A stretch of 64,000 nt of DNA from Tillus elongatus. Taxonomy: Eukaryota; Arthropoda; Insecta; Coleoptera; Cleridae. The notes under the pieces were generated by a model that worked only from the letters and a program-made list of their open reading frames with translations, had not been told where the DNA came from and did not search any database. Location of the stretch: assembly GCA_964006375.1 (NCBI GenBank), contig OZ023262.1, forward strand, positions 87,003,154-87,067,153, read 5' to 3'. The position numbers and the translations under genes are program-made. Below are positions 25,930-39,249 of this stretch, in pieces (within the stretch, counting starts at the first letter, position 1; each line of letters opens with the position of its first letter).

Positions 25930-26250
25930 TATTAACTTATACAAATAATAATAAATGTTGAAAATAACCACCTTAAGCTATTACACAAGTCTACACGCCG
26001 GCGTATAGAACTTCGTATTCGATTTAAAATTCCAGGAGAATCTTGGGTTACCCTACACGATTCAATATTGCGGTTCCTTAAGTCTTTTAAGTTTTGAATG
26101 GGAGTCATAAACACCAAAGCTTTTAAATTACCTCAGGTTAAGTAATCTAAAGGATTTGAATCGGGGGATCGATCAGGCCAAAGCTGAGGCTCGCCTAGAC
26201 ATAACCAGTGATTTTCATATTCTGAAAATGATCACAGCATTATCACGAAA
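25930..26250 (-). pseudogene. mariner transposase C-terminal fragment
   Basis: Minus strand: RSPDSNPLDYLT with stop, then GNLKALVFMTPIQNLKDLRN, RVTQDSPGILNRIRSSIRRR and VDLCNSLRWLFSTF. This is the region after the third catalytic acid and the usual RRCQ-I...GRHFEH end in decayed form. The N-terminal two thirds are deleted. Confidence 0.75.
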
Positions 26251-26760
26251 TAACAAAAGCTGACACCTCATTATCGGCAACTAGATGAGATTATCATTAC
26301 AAAATGTGAACTTGCCGCCCACTACATAAATTACAGTTCAATTTAAGTTTTATACACTATGGAAATTATGGCATGTAATTGAATTTAAACAATTTTTTTG
26401 GTCCGTAAGTCGTTACATTTACGAAAGAGATACATCGGTCCTTTTTCGCTTAAAGTCAATGAGGCTATGCAAAATGTATTTGGAGATGGCGATATAGCTG
26501 TAAGAAAAATTCTGAAACAAGTTCTAGTGATGGCTTTTTCTACACCTTAGGGGAAAACTGACAAATTGTTCACTCAATATCTACTCGCTAGCAGACAACA
26601 TCTACCTAATAGCATTTTGTCATTACCTTCATATTTAAAAAAAAAATAGAAACTACTTTTCTGGTACCTTCTTTAAAGGGTCGTATCATTACGGGAGATG
26701 GGTGCATGAGTTTTTTTAAGATGAAATATTGCCTTTTTTCATCAAGCAATAAGTTCATAT

Positions 26761-26762
<2 letters not shown>

Positions 26763-26840
<78 letters not shown>
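26763..26840. repeat. (TA)n tract
   Basis: Mariner TIR end on the left, unique intron sequence (AACATATAAGGTCTG) on the right. Confidence 0.95.
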
Positions 26841-26843
<3 letters not shown>

Positions 26844-27217
26844 ATATAAGGTCTGAAGTTCGATATGAAATTTCGTAAAAGGGTGGATAATTAAAAAATA
26901 TATATTACGTTATTAATCCTAAACAAATGATCGTGAAAAATAGACTTTGATGCAAAAATGTGTATTTCTATGAAACATAGTCGACGTCTTTGATGGTTGT
27001 TCATAAATAATCTTTATTTCGCTTTTGCTTACTTTATTTTATACTTTAGGTACACATTATCTAGCAAAACCGACCCAACAGTTCAATAATGCAGCCGAGA
27101 AGTGGTGCTACTTTATTTTACTAACAAAATTAACTTAAGATTTATAGCATTGCATAATTTGATACAAACATACATGTTCCGCAACAAATTTATATGCTTA
27201 TATTTTAAAATCCATAG

Positions 27218-27481
27218 TTGGTTTTCGCTGCCATCCTGGCTTACGCCTCCGCTGCCCCTGGACTAATAGCTGCACCTGTTGTCGCTCACACCGCCGTATC
27301 CCACCATAGTGCAGTAGTCTCCCATCCAGTTCCAGTGGTAAAATCTGTGCATGTAGTCCACGCCGCCCCCGTTGTTCCAGTTGTTAGAGCTGCCCCAATC
27401 GTGCATACTGCTCATGTTATTCCTGTTGTAAAAACCGTCCCAATTGTTCATGCGTCACCAATTATTGCTGTACACCATTAG
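27218..27481 (+). CDS. cuticular-type secreted protein gene 1, exon 2
   Basis: The exon follows acceptor ATAG and begins TTG ([15 protein letters not shown]), the rest of a signal peptide with likely cleavage after ASA. The mature part is about 70 residues of alternating hydrophobic and small residues with [21 protein letters not shown] and [13 protein letters not shown] repeats and a His-rich end (AVHH). Together with MFKF the protein is 91 residues. Such AAP-V/I low-complexity proteins are structural cuticle components secreted by epidermis. No RR chitin-binding consensus is present. Reading the TTG as a start would be wrong; it is a splice junction. Stop TAG at 27479. Confidence 0.8.
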   Translation: MVFAAILAYASAAPGLIAAPVVAHTAVSHHSAVVSHPVPVVKSVHVVHAAPVVPVVRAAPIVHTAHVIPVVKTVPIVHASPIIAVHH

Positions 27482-27548
27482 CACCTACAAACCTTGCTGT
27501 GATTGAAAATTTGTAATGTTAGTACCTATTTATTTGTTTCTTATTAGT

Positions 27549-27554
27549 AATAAA
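27549..27554 (+). terminator. polyadenylation signal of gene 1
   Basis: AATAAA 68 bp after the stop codon, in an AT-rich 3' flank. Confidence 0.6.
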
Positions 27555-27644
27555 ATGCATTAGCAAGTTATTTGTGCTTTATTAATTTAATCAACAGAAC
27601 CCAATTTTTTACAGTTTTGTATGAACCGCAAGGCTCTTTTTCAC

Positions 27645-28585
27645 AGTTCACAAAGCAAGAGGCACGGCAATGGGCAATCCGCTATCGCCATTTATTGCAG
27701 ACCTTTTCATGCGCAGATTTGAAACCGATCTTGAAAGTGAAAGTGGCTATTTTCCTAGAGTGTGGTTTCGTTAAGTGGATGATATAATGGCAGTGTTTAA
27801 CACGAACATTTGCAGAATAGAATATTTTATTGCCAAATTAAACAATAAATTTGATTCTATAAAATTTACCCACGAATTAGAAATTAACAATAAATTACCC
27901 TTTCTAGATGTACAAGTTATCAAAAATAAAGTCACTTTAGAATCGATGTCTATGGAAAGGAAATCACCACTATAAGCTACATTCCGAACGACTCACATCA
28001 TAAGTACGCACAAAAAAATGACCAGTCTGAATTTTTTAGTAAATCGGTTAATTAATGTTCCTTTAAACAAAAGTAGATATACCAAAGAATTAAATTATAT
28101 TTAGAACATGGCCGAATATAACGGATACACTGCTTGCCTGGTGGAAAAATTAATCAACAAACAGAAAACAAAGAAAATGTTGACGGAATCAACGACGTTT
28201 AGAAGAGAGTAATCCGAAAAAATATTTGTTTGCTTACCATTTGAACCTCGAATCACGAGCATTTTAAAAAAAGTCAACTTTCAGCTAACATTTTCGAAAA
28301 AAATACCTTAAAAAACTTGCTAGGTAACCCAAGATAGAAGGAGAGCACGGACAAAATGTCGGGAACTTATGAAGTAAGTTGTAAAGATTGTAATCTTAAG
28401 TAAGTCGGACAAAGAAAAAGATCGATTTGAATTAGATTCAAAGAACACTTAGCCCAACTGCGTTACGGTATTATAGATAGATCTTCCATTGCCCGACATA
28501 TTTGGGATAATAATCATCACGTTAATGAAGATAATCTGAAATTAATAAAACATGTTAGACAACCAGGACAGCTAAACTCCTTTGA

Positions 28586-28588
<3 letters not shown>
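27645..28588 (+). pseudogene. PLE RT / GIY-YIG relic
   Basis: Fragments in order: ARGTAMGNPLSPFIADLFM (RT), a stop, then VDDIMAVFNTN (catalytic DD) and FDSIKFTHELEINNKLPFLD. Next come VCLPFEPRITSILKK (linker), SGTYEVSCKDCNLK (GIY-equivalent), VGQ with stop (YIG-equivalent) and FKEHLAQLRYGIIDRSSIAR. Last is HVRQPGQLNSFECIYI running into the tract. Several stops and shifts show it is dead. It is homologous to the copy at 55640-59041 and supplies empty sites for both HINEs inserted there. Confidence 0.8.

Positions 28589-28678
<90 letters not shown>
28589..28678. repeat. (TA)n tract inside PLE
   Basis: Follows codons for QLNSFE at the end of the endonuclease region; the sister PLE has its tract at the same codon position (59043). 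Confidence 0.95.
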
Positions 28679-28679
<1 letters not shown>

Positions 28680-29044
28680 CGAAATATAGTTACAACAAAA
28701 AATGTGTGAACGTTTGACCACCGCCGATTACAAGTCACCTGATCTATTGCTTCGTTAAATAAAATTCCCACGTTTCAACACGTCATAAAGATAATGGAAG
28801 AATACAGATAGTTCCGCCAAAGGAAACTATGTTATTTTAATTGTTGTTGAACCTTCTCAAAATTATTAGAGATGGACACCTTTTAGATAAGTTAGTAGGG
28901 ACAGTGCAAAGACCTCGTCCGACGATAAAAATACAATACACTGCAGAATTTGCCTACAATTTGTTTCCCATCTCAGTTCGGTCTCTTTACCTAAGATCCA
29001 GTATATAAGGTGATGTTAGTTTTTAAAGTAGTTAGAATTTTTAT

Positions 29045-29076
29045 CCTCTGATGACGCTAGTGAAACGATCGTCAGG
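29045..29076 (+). ncRNA. hammerhead-like motif, helix II truncated
   Basis: CTGATGA (29048-29054), GAAAC (29062-29066), loop GATC, GT and C. Helix II is reduced to CGCTAGT and cannot form as in the relatives, so it is probably inactive. Confidence 0.45.
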
Positions 29077-29149
29077 TCTTTTAAAATGTGTTGTGGTGAT
29101 TTGGCTTCTCCAAGTGTACTTATCAGTGCCAGTTCAAATCTTCACTTAG

Positions 29150-29647
29150 GGGTATCTATACAAAATCGTCTATAGATAACGGTACACTGGACAGCAGTGT
29201 ATTATTAGCACCAAAGTGTTACGATTTAATTACGATGTGGTCGATGCGAATATAACAGATCGTTTGCTCACGGCTATAGTATTACCGACCGCGTCAGTAG
29301 GATTGTCTAGAAGGATCCACACCTGTCGGAATATTTTGGACATGCTAGAATTTCAACAGGAGATTGAGCTGATTAACTGGGGTGTCATCTATGATATGGC
29401 TAATGTTGATGAAATGGTGAGCTACTTTAATAATAATCTTCCGTGTCTGTTGGACAAACATGCCTCACTTAAAAGTAGCTCAGCTGTAATAAAAAAATGC
29501 AATACATACGAGACAGCGCATTGCACCGCTATAATCGGTCCACATTACTGGGTTACCTCAAGTGTACAAAGAATACGAAATTTCACAACAGTAATACAAA
29601 AGGAAAAAAAGACATACCTAAAACAAAAGATAAAATCATGCAATTAA
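29150..29647 (+). pseudogene. LINE ORF2 fragment between endonuclease and RT
   Basis: Open for 143 residues (29216-29647). IELINWGVIYDMANVDEMV, YFNNNLPCLLDKHASLKSS and a later EKKTYLKQK match the linker that precedes the RT in jockey-like LINEs. The pattern is a W at the start of the VDE helix, then DKHAPLK. It has no start of its own and ends at a HINE edge (29651). Confidence 0.65.
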
Positions 29648-29650
29648 AAA

Positions 29651-31005
<1,355 letters not shown>

Positions 31006-31036
31006 AAAAAGAAAAATGGCACTGACTAAAGAAAGG

Positions 31037-31793
31037 TCTGGACGCAGCAAGTGCATTATGGTAGTGAATTTTCATTAAAATATTTTTAATAGCAAACCTG
31101 TCTTTTTTAAAAGTAAGCAGGCATCAAATTTGGTTACCAGTATAACCTACATAGTAAAAGTAATAAGCCAAATTTCATTAAAACTAATTTATTGTTTCAA
31201 AATGTACAACAATTTTCCGAAAATTAACTAAAAATTTTCCCGAAGAAACTATTTTCCTGGCCAAGGAACCTTAAGTTAATAGCAAATTGACCTATTTAAA
31301 TTTGAAGCATTAATGATAATTAGCTACCGTAACGCCCTTGTTGCGTCCCGAATTTATTTTCTTTCAAACATGCATTATATTTCGGTGGAAAATGCAAAAA
31401 TTCAATAATATAAGGCGTGTTCGATCAAAGAAAAGATAATGTGTCTCACCAACGACTTATCGGCCAGGCTGTGATAGTAGAATAATTGATAAGATGCAGC
31501 TCAAGGCACCCTGTAATTAACGTGCACAATTTATTTTTTCGTGTCTTGTATAATAATGGATATATTGAGCGTTACCTTAAAAATGCCTGTATTTCTAAGG
31601 AAATTCGCTAAAATATAGACCATTAAGCGATAAACCCTATAACTAAAACTTCTGCTCAAGCATCAGAGAAGGGTCTATTAGAAATGAATTTTCTGAGAAT
31701 ATTTTAGTCAAATGAAGGGCGATGACGGTTGAACCTCAAACTTAAGGGTTTGTAAAACAAACTGCATTTTTTCTACGTAACCCGACATCCATA
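31037..31793 (-). mobile_element. TA-HINE terminal module and inner body, truncated
   Basis: GTCTGGACGCAGCAAGTGC start; module closes near 31350 (CGCCCTTGTTGCGTCCCG); then CACCAACGACTTATCGGCC and GGGTGATGACGGTTGAA blocks; breaks off before the tract region. Confidence 0.7.
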
Positions 31794-31928
31794 CAAGTTC
31801 TATGAGGACCTATTATTAGGGTACATTTTAGTGGCTCTATTCGCGCTCATTTGAAAAAATGTTCTGAAAGTCTCCCATTAGAACAGGCAATAGAGTATTT
31901 GTTTCTGCATTAAACTACAGTAGTTTTT

Positions 31929-32620
<692 letters not shown>

Positions 32621-32654
32621 TATTTGTAGGTTTAGTGAAATTTATGGTTTAACG

Positions 32655-33740
32655 GCCTATAATTTTTTTTAGCTAATTATCGTGGAACAAATTTGTTAAT
32701 GCATTTTTGCATTTTTGATCGAAATATGATGCGTTTATCTTAAAAAAAATGTGGACGCAGTAAGTGCGTTTTGGTTGCGAATTTTCGGTTAATTTGCAGT
32801 TAAGCTCCCGAACGCTTTTCAAAACACTGTTTTCAGAAACCTGCCTAGAGCCCTCCCTGGATCCACAAACCCCAAGAAAAATTTGTTGTTCACACTCCCC
32901 AAGGAAGTTACGGGACCAGGAGTGAGTAGGGGTGCATAATTTTTTTAGCTAATTTTTGTAGAACAAATTCGTGAATGCATTTTTCCATTTTTTGTCGAAA
33001 TATGATGCGTTTGCAAGAAAAAAATCTGGACGCAGTAAGTGCGTTTTGGTAGCGAATTTTCGATAAATTTGCAGTTTAGCTCCCGAACGCTTTTCAAAAC
33101 ACTGTTTTCAGAAACCTGCCTAGAGCCCTCCCTGGATCCACAAACCCCAAGAAAAATTTGTTGTTCACACTCCCCAAGGAAGTTACGGGACCAGGAGTGA
33201 GTAGGGGTGCATAATTTTTTTAGCTAATTTTTGTAGAACAAATTCGTGAATGCATTTTTCCATTTTTTGTCGAAATATGATGCGTTTGCAAGAAAAAAAT
33301 CTGGACGCAGTAAGTGCGTTTTGGTAGCGAATTTTCGATAAATTTGCAGTTTAGCTCCCGAACGCTTTTCAAAAAACTGTTTTCAGAAACCTGCCTAGGC
33401 CCCCACCCCTCTGGATCCACAAACCCCAAAAAAAATTTCTTGTTCACACTCCCCAAGGAAGTTACGGGACCAGGAGTGAGTAGGGGTGTATAATTTTTTT
33501 TAACTAATTTTCGTAGAACAAATTCGTTAATGCATTTTTGCATTTTTTATCGAAATATGATGCGTTTGTAAGAAAAAAATCTGGACGCAGTAAATGCGTT
33601 TTGATAGCAAATTTTCGGTAAATTTCCAGTTTAGCTCCCGAACGTTTTTCAAAAAACTGTTCAGAAACCTGCAGGTGAGGTCCTAGTAATGTCTCTGAAA
33701 ACAATTTGTTGAAAAGCGTTCGGGCGCTAATCTGCAAATT
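32655..33740 (+). repeat. 275-bp tandem satellite containing HINE ends
   Basis: Three to four head-to-tail units have boundaries after GGTGCATAAT at 32940 and 33215 and its variant at 33494 (periods 275 and 279). Each unit holds a HINE-like start (TTTTAGCTAATTTTTGTAGA), an inverted HINE tail (GGACGCAGTAAGTGCG) and a unit-specific block (CCCCAAGAAAAATTTGTTG, AAGGAAGTTACGGGACCAGG). The middle two units are nearly identical. Minus-strand frames are repeat translations. Confidence 0.85.
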
Positions 33741-33743
33741 TAC

Positions 33744-34175
33744 CAAAGTTTCATTAAATCCTTCAAATTTCAATAACTCAATTTGCTATTAACGTAAGCG
33801 TTGTTGGATAGAAAACCAACATTTAAGTTTATTTTCGGAAAATTTTTGTATATTTTCAAACCATAAGTAATTTTGATAAAATATAGTACATTGTTTCTAC
33901 CACATAGGCTATACCGGTAATCAGATTGATGCCTGCTCGCATTTGCTATTAAAAACATTTTTATGGAAAATCACTTCCATAACACATTTGCTGCATCTAG
34001 ACTTTTGAAAAATGTTTATATATTTTCAAACAATAAATTTGTTTCAATGAAATATGATACATTGTTTCTACTATATAGGCAACCAAGTTTGATGCCTGCT
34101 TTCATCAAAGAAAGACATTTGCTATTAAAAATATTTTAAAGAAAATTCGCTACCATAACGCACTTGCTGCGTCCC
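33744..34175 (+). mobile_element. two overlapping HINE terminal modules
   Basis: Tails at about 33977 (AACACATTTGCTGCATCTAG, mutated) and 34153 (AACGCACTTGCTGCGTCCCG), each preceded by the TACTATATAGG / ACCAAGTTTGATGCCTGCTT block. Confidence 0.65.
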
Positions 34176-34573
34176 GAGATTTTTTTTTTGATAGATAGGT
34201 TCTGAATGACGTACTGAATGTAAAAACACAAAATCCTTACAAATTAGGAGGGCGGAAGTGCCGTTATTTTGATAAAAACTGTTTCGACCTATATCTCCGT
34301 AACCGTGCACTTTAGGCCAAAAATGGTGTTGACCATTATTGTAGATAATTGGATTTCTCATCTTTTTTGTAAAATATTTTTTTTGGTATCACTCACCGTT
34401 TACTTATAGGACTATTAGCATTCATTTATTGATTTATTGACTTTTTAGTGAATTTTTATTTACCTATATCTTTGTTAATAATTGTTTAAAAAATAATATG
34501 CTTATAACTTAACTTTGTAATCGACAAATTTTCTAGAACTCTTACTTAAAACTTTTTTTCTCAAATTAATATT

Positions 34574-34700
34574 AGTGAGTTTTCTTTTTAAAAAAAATCC
34601 CTGAGGAGACCCCGACATTTGAATTTTGAATATTTTTTTTAAATGTGCGTTAATTATGTCCCCTAGAACACATATCCAGGGTCAGTTTTAATTTTTATAT

Positions 34701-34798
<98 letters not shown>

Positions 34799-35238
34799 AT
34801 CGATAACAACGATAACTCAAAAAATAATGCGGAGATTTTGATTAAATTTGGTGAACACCTTCCCTTGGCAAGTGGCTTGGTAAGTTCGTTAGCCAGGAAA
34901 ATCGGCTCAGGTTTTCCCGGAAAATTTTGTGTTTTCTTTAAAAAAAAATCATATCTCTGGAAATAAAAAAGTAAGGGCACTGGTACACTGGTTTATATCA
35001 TAATAGGTTAATCACCTAGCAAAATTTAGTTTTGTAGATTAAAAGATGAAGAAGTTATAGGCATTTAAAGAAAATTAAAATGGGGTTTTCCCTAAAACGT
35101 CAACATTGGCAATATTTACGCACAGAACCTGAAACTAATATAAGCTATGGAAAGAAAATGTCTCAAGGCGAATGTTTTACAAAGCCTTAAGTCTTAGTTT
35201 CAACCGTCATTGTCCTTTATTTTACTAAAATATTTCCA
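34574..35238 (+). mobile_element. TA-HINE, tail missing
   Basis: AGTGAGTTTTCTTTTTAAAA start, CCCCTAGAACACATATCC, tract 34704-34795. Body runs to TCCTTTATTTTACTAAAATA; replaced by the right arm of the inverted repeat. Confidence 0.7.
34704..34795. repeat. (TA)n tract of TA-HINE
   Basis: Standard position; body side lacks GT. Confidence 0.95.
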
Positions 35239-35639
35239 GAAAAAATTGTCGATTGAAAAGTGCAACATTTAACGCGTTATAACTTTGAAAATATTGATTT
35301 GAGAAAAAAAAGTTTTCAGTAAAAAATTAGGAAAATTGTCGATCGAAAAACTAAGTTATAAGCATTTTATTTCTTAAACAATTATTAACCAATATATAGG
35401 TAAAAAAGTCAATAAATGAATGCTAATAGTCGTATAAGTTGTAAACGGTGAGTGATACATACATTTTTAGCCCAAAGTGCACGGTTACGGAAATATAGAC
35501 CGAAACGGTTTTTCTCAAAATGGCGGCACTTCCGCCTTCCTAATTTGTAAGGATTTTGTGTTTTTACATTCAGTACGTCATTCTGAACCTATCTATCAAA
35601 AAAAAAAACTCATGTAGTTTAGTGCATTATGGACAACAG

Positions 35640-36282
35640 TAACGGGCTCCTCTATTGCCTGTACTACATCGTTATTTCTCTATTGGGATTTTTTTTTGTC
35701 AAAACACTTTTATTGTAACTGTATCTTCGAACCTACACGGCTCTCGAAGGTCACCAAAAGACAAAATATTTCTAAGATTACCCCGAGAATCATTAACTTT
35801 TCCGTACGTTTACTAAACACCTGTATATTAGAATTATCTGCCTATATAACTTATACCTGTTACGCATCCTTCCCAACAACCAAAGTTGGTCAGAAGCGAC
35901 GGCATAAACGGGAGAATTATTAAGAAAACTTTTTTTATTAAATTAGTTTCACGAGATGTACATAATTTTAAAAGTATTTCATTTGCGATGCTTTTGCAAT
36001 TTCGAATAAATCTTCTAAAACTCTGTTTTCGTCTCACAAAGGAAATTACTGTGAACAACATTTCACCAACAACTAATATTAAACTTTGAAAGTTGTAAAT
36101 TTGCCAGCAAATGATGGTTATCTGGGCTCAGATTCTGACTAAATTTTAATGTGACTTCCAATAAGTTCACGATTATGGTATTAGCTTGTGAATATTAATC
36201 TGTTCTGTATTTATTCATCAGTAATTTAGACGATCTCTGTTCGTTTTATCAGCTTTTGATACTTTGCGAATTATTATTAAAC
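35640..36282. other. unassigned stretch
   Basis: Opposed frames of 60-75 residues (35696-35923 plus, 35834-36061 minus) overlap and match no family I recognise. The minus frame (SLLTNFGCWEGCVTG) is mildly unusual in composition. No splice context. Confidence 0.3.
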
Positions 36283-36293
36283 GAATGAATGAA

Positions 36294-36645
36294 CGAGCCT
36301 CGGTGGTCCAGGGTTAAGAACGTGTGCCTCTAAACCGAAGGGTACTAGGTTCGATTTCCAGGGTTTTCCTTTCACTTTTTTAGTACAAACTGTAATAGAC
36401 TAACATCAACTGAGCTCATAGCATTGTATTTGAGCAAGTTGAGTGTCTGCACAATCCGCTCTTCGGAGGAGGCGTAACGCCGTCGGTCCCGTGTCCATGC
36501 GATGTTAGGCACGTTAAATGTCCCTACCCTCATTACAGAAAGGCAGGAGTTCCGCGAAATTTCCAGGACAGTGAGGCGAAACTGCTTCCTGGCGTCGTTG
36601 ATTGGCCATAGTCGTTGAAATAGGCCGACATTTAAGTAAAAAACA
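36294..36645 (+). mobile_element. SINE-A with 11-bp target duplication
   Basis: GAATGAATGAA flanks it at 36283-36293 and 36646-36656. Head TCGGTGGTCCAGGGTTAAG and B box GGTTCGATTTCC; body with GGCACGTTAAATGTCCCTA and GGCCGACATTTAAG. 352 bp gives the family length. Confidence 0.85.
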
Positions 36646-36699
36646 GAATGAATGAAAGGGTGACAAAAGATTCTATAAAACTTTGTTCACATACAGGTG

Positions 36700-37125
36700 T
36701 CCTAAAACATTGTGAGACGTGCGACAGGGTCGTCATCTCGGTGCGGAACCAGGTAGTATGTTGTCACGACAGCTCTAGTTAACACAAAATGTTATAGATA
36801 GAGACTGTGTACAACCAAACATTTTGTAAATTGTCAGCCCTAATACAGAGACAATATATAGATAAGGCTAAACGTATTCTCACCGTAATTAGAAACGCAG
36901 CCCGGTTTCGCTCTAAATAGAGCTCGTCGGTACGCTATGTTAATCACAGCGAAAACACACCTATAAAGTAATAAGGCCATGGCAGCCAGCCTCCTGAAAC
37001 ATTGTAGGATATACGACAGAGTCGCCATCTCGGTGCGGAACCAGGTAGTATGTTGTGGCGACAGCTCCAGTTAGCACAAAATGTTATAGATAGAGACTGA
37101 ATACAACCAACTAACGATTTTGTAA
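36700..37125 (+). repeat. direct repeat pair of about 130 bp, LTR-like
   Basis: 36700-36836 and 36992-37125 share CATCTCGGTGCGGAACCAGG, TAGTATGTTGT, GACAGCTC and AAAATGTTATAGATAGAGAC. The 155-bp spacer contains GAGCTC-centred inverted sequence. This could be remnants of LTRs or a tandem duplication; no LTR retrotransposon coding is seen. Confidence 0.5.
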
Positions 37126-37222
37126 ATCGCGATCTCCTCATTAGTGATTTTTTTAAAGAAAATTGACTAAAACTAAAAGTAAGAGATTGTAGCTTACAAA
37201 AATTAAATTTTTAATGTATAAA

Positions 37223-37545
37223 GAGCCTCGGTGGTTAAGTGGAACGTGTGCCTCTGAACTGCGGGGTACTGGGTTAGATCCCAGGGTTCTCCTTTCACTT
37301 TTACAGTACATACTGTAACATTTACATCAACCGAGGTTGTGGCATTGTATTTGAGCAAGTTGAAGGTCTGCACGTTCCGCCCTTTGAGGGGAACGTAAAG
37401 CCGTCGGCCCAGTGTCAATGCGATGTTTGGCACCTTCAAATGACAGGGGTTCGGCAAGAATTTCCAGGATAGTGAGGTGAAACTGCTTCCTGGCCTTGGT
37501 GATTGGAATTGGCGCGGAAATAGACCGACGTTAAAGAAACAAAAA
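37223..37545 (+). mobile_element. SINE-A with internal deletion
   Basis: Same head and B box (GGTTAGATCCC, one change). About 30 bp of the AAAGATCCCTACCCTCC region is lost (37431-37445). The tail GACGTTAAAGAAACAAAAAAA abuts a HINE edge at 37548. Confidence 0.8.
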
Positions 37546-37547
37546 AA

Positions 37548-38500
37548 GTCTGAACGCAGCAAGTGCATTATAAAAGTGAATTTTCATAAAAATATTTTTA
37601 ACACTAAATATGTATCTCTATTGCAAGCAGGCATTCATCTGGTTACCGGTATCACCTATATAGTAGAAACAATGTACCATATTTTATCAAAATAATTTAT
37701 TGTATGAAAATTTACAAACATTTTCCGAAAATAATCTTTAAATGTTTCCAACTAAACTAGTTTCCTAGCCAACAAGCCTTGGGTTAATAGCAAATTGAGT
37801 TATTGAAATTTGAAGCATTTAATGAAAATTCGCTACCAAAATGCACTCACTGCGTCTCGATTTATTTTCTTACAAACATGCATCATATTTCGATAAAAAA
37901 TGCAAAAATGCAATAATATGAGTTCGTATAAAAGTAAATATTTTCAAAAACAAAAATTTTAAGTATCACCAACGACTTATGGGCCACTCTGTGACTGTCA
38001 AACTAATTTTATAAGATGCAGCCCAAGAGACTCTATAATTAACGTATACAACTTTTTCTCGTATAATAACTTAAAGGTTTGCATGACACCCTCTTGCGGT
38101 ATTTTCTTTTCATTATATTTGTTTCAGGTTCTTTGCCTAAATGTTGCGAATTTTGACGTTTCAAATCGCGACTTTAGCGTTTTGAGGAAAACTTAATTTT
38201 TTTCTTTAACTGCATATAACTTTTTTGTCTTCAAACTTCAGACCTAAGTTTTAGTACATGGTTCACTCTTTATAATACAAACAGGCTTACCAAATTTGAA
38301 TGCACTTACTTTGTTATTTCCTTATATATAAAATTGTTCCGAAATAAACCACAAAATTTTCCAGGAAAGCCTGCGTCGATTTTCCTCGCTAACGAGCTTA
38401 TCCAAGCTACTTGCAAAAGGAAGATATCTACCAAATTAGATCAAAATCAGCCCATTATTTTTTAAGTTATCGGTGTGATACATACATCCATACACATATT
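37548..38500 (-). mobile_element. TA-HINE, long type, head missing
   Basis: Module 37548-37862 is followed by ACCAACGACTTATGGGCC, GCGACTTTAGCGTTTTGAGG, TTTTCCTCGCTAACGAGC and AAGTTATCGGTGTGATACAT. It breaks at CATACACATATTATGGG, where the tract would be expected. Confidence 0.7.
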
Positions 38501-38659
38501 ATGGGTTTTTCAGTCAGTAAATGTCTACATTTTTATCAGGGTGAATTTCCATACTAAAATGTAACATCTGTACTGCACCTAAAATAAATTTTAGCCCAAT
38601 ACCTCAATTATTCTGTGTTTTATTTAAATACAAAATTGTTATGTCCTTATTGAAAAACC

Positions 38660-38912
<253 letters not shown>

Positions 38913-39218
38913 CACACACACACACACAAAGACAAATTTGCAATGTTAATTTGGTTTGTAAAGCGGCACTTGGCCATCAAATAAATTCTCCATATCTATT
39001 AGTCACGTAGGTACCTGCTAGTCCGCATCCCTTTACCGTGTACAGAGTGTTTCATTTGATGACCAACGAGAAGTGAAGAAGATCCTAAAATATGATAAAT
39101 TGGCAGTTTTATTTTCAAATCAAATTATATCCCGGGTCTAAAGGTGCCAAAGGTATATTTTATGTCAAAAAGCGTTTATTCAAAATACGAGAAATAAAAT
39201 TATAAATACTTAAATAAC

Positions 39219-39224
39219 TTTATT
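39219..39224 (-). terminator. polyadenylation signal of gene 2
   Basis: AATAAA on the minus strand, 26 bp after the stop codon at 39250-39252. Confidence 0.6.
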
Positions 39225-39249
39225 TACAATCAACAACTAACAATTTGAT

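Larger units (their letters stand above)
25194..26764 (-). mobile_element. deleted long-TIR mariner, flanked by (TA)n
   Basis: The arms (about 25194-25660 and 26330-26764) are inverse. GTGAACAATTTGTTAGTTTTCCC (25396) pairs with GGAAAACTGACAAATTGTTCAC, and AGCTATATCGCCAT with ATGGCGATATAGCT. A SINE interrupts the left arm. Only the transposase C-terminus remains inside. Confidence 0.8.
27645..29135 (+). mobile_element. Penelope-like element, 5'-truncated
   Basis: RT, linker and GIY-YIG relic, then an in-element (TA)n tract, 3' region and hammerhead-bearing end (CTCCAAGTGTACTTATCAGTG near 29110). It starts about 90 bp after the gene 1 polyadenylation signal. No inverted 5' copy of the terminus was found. 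Confidence 0.8.
34186..35610. repeat. long inverted repeat around a HINE piece
   Basis: Arms 34186-34570 and 35239-35610 are inverse. GATAGATAGGTTCTGAATGACG pairs with CGTCATTCTGAACCTATCTATC, and GTAACCGTGCACTTT with AAAGTGCACGGTTAC. This may be an unrecognised long-TIR transposon or a fold-back insertion; no transposase is visible. Confidence 0.65.

Noticed and set aside
32655..33740. CRISPR-like spaced repeats
   Set aside because: Units are 275 bp and contiguous, contain transposon ends, and the DNA is eukaryotic.
33220..33773. 89-107-residue minus frames in the satellite
   Set aside because: Repeat translations that recur with the unit period and carry HINE tail sequence.
36700..37125. 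Intact LTR retrotransposon
   Set aside because: The direct repeats are only 155 bp apart and there is no gag, pol or primer-binding site.
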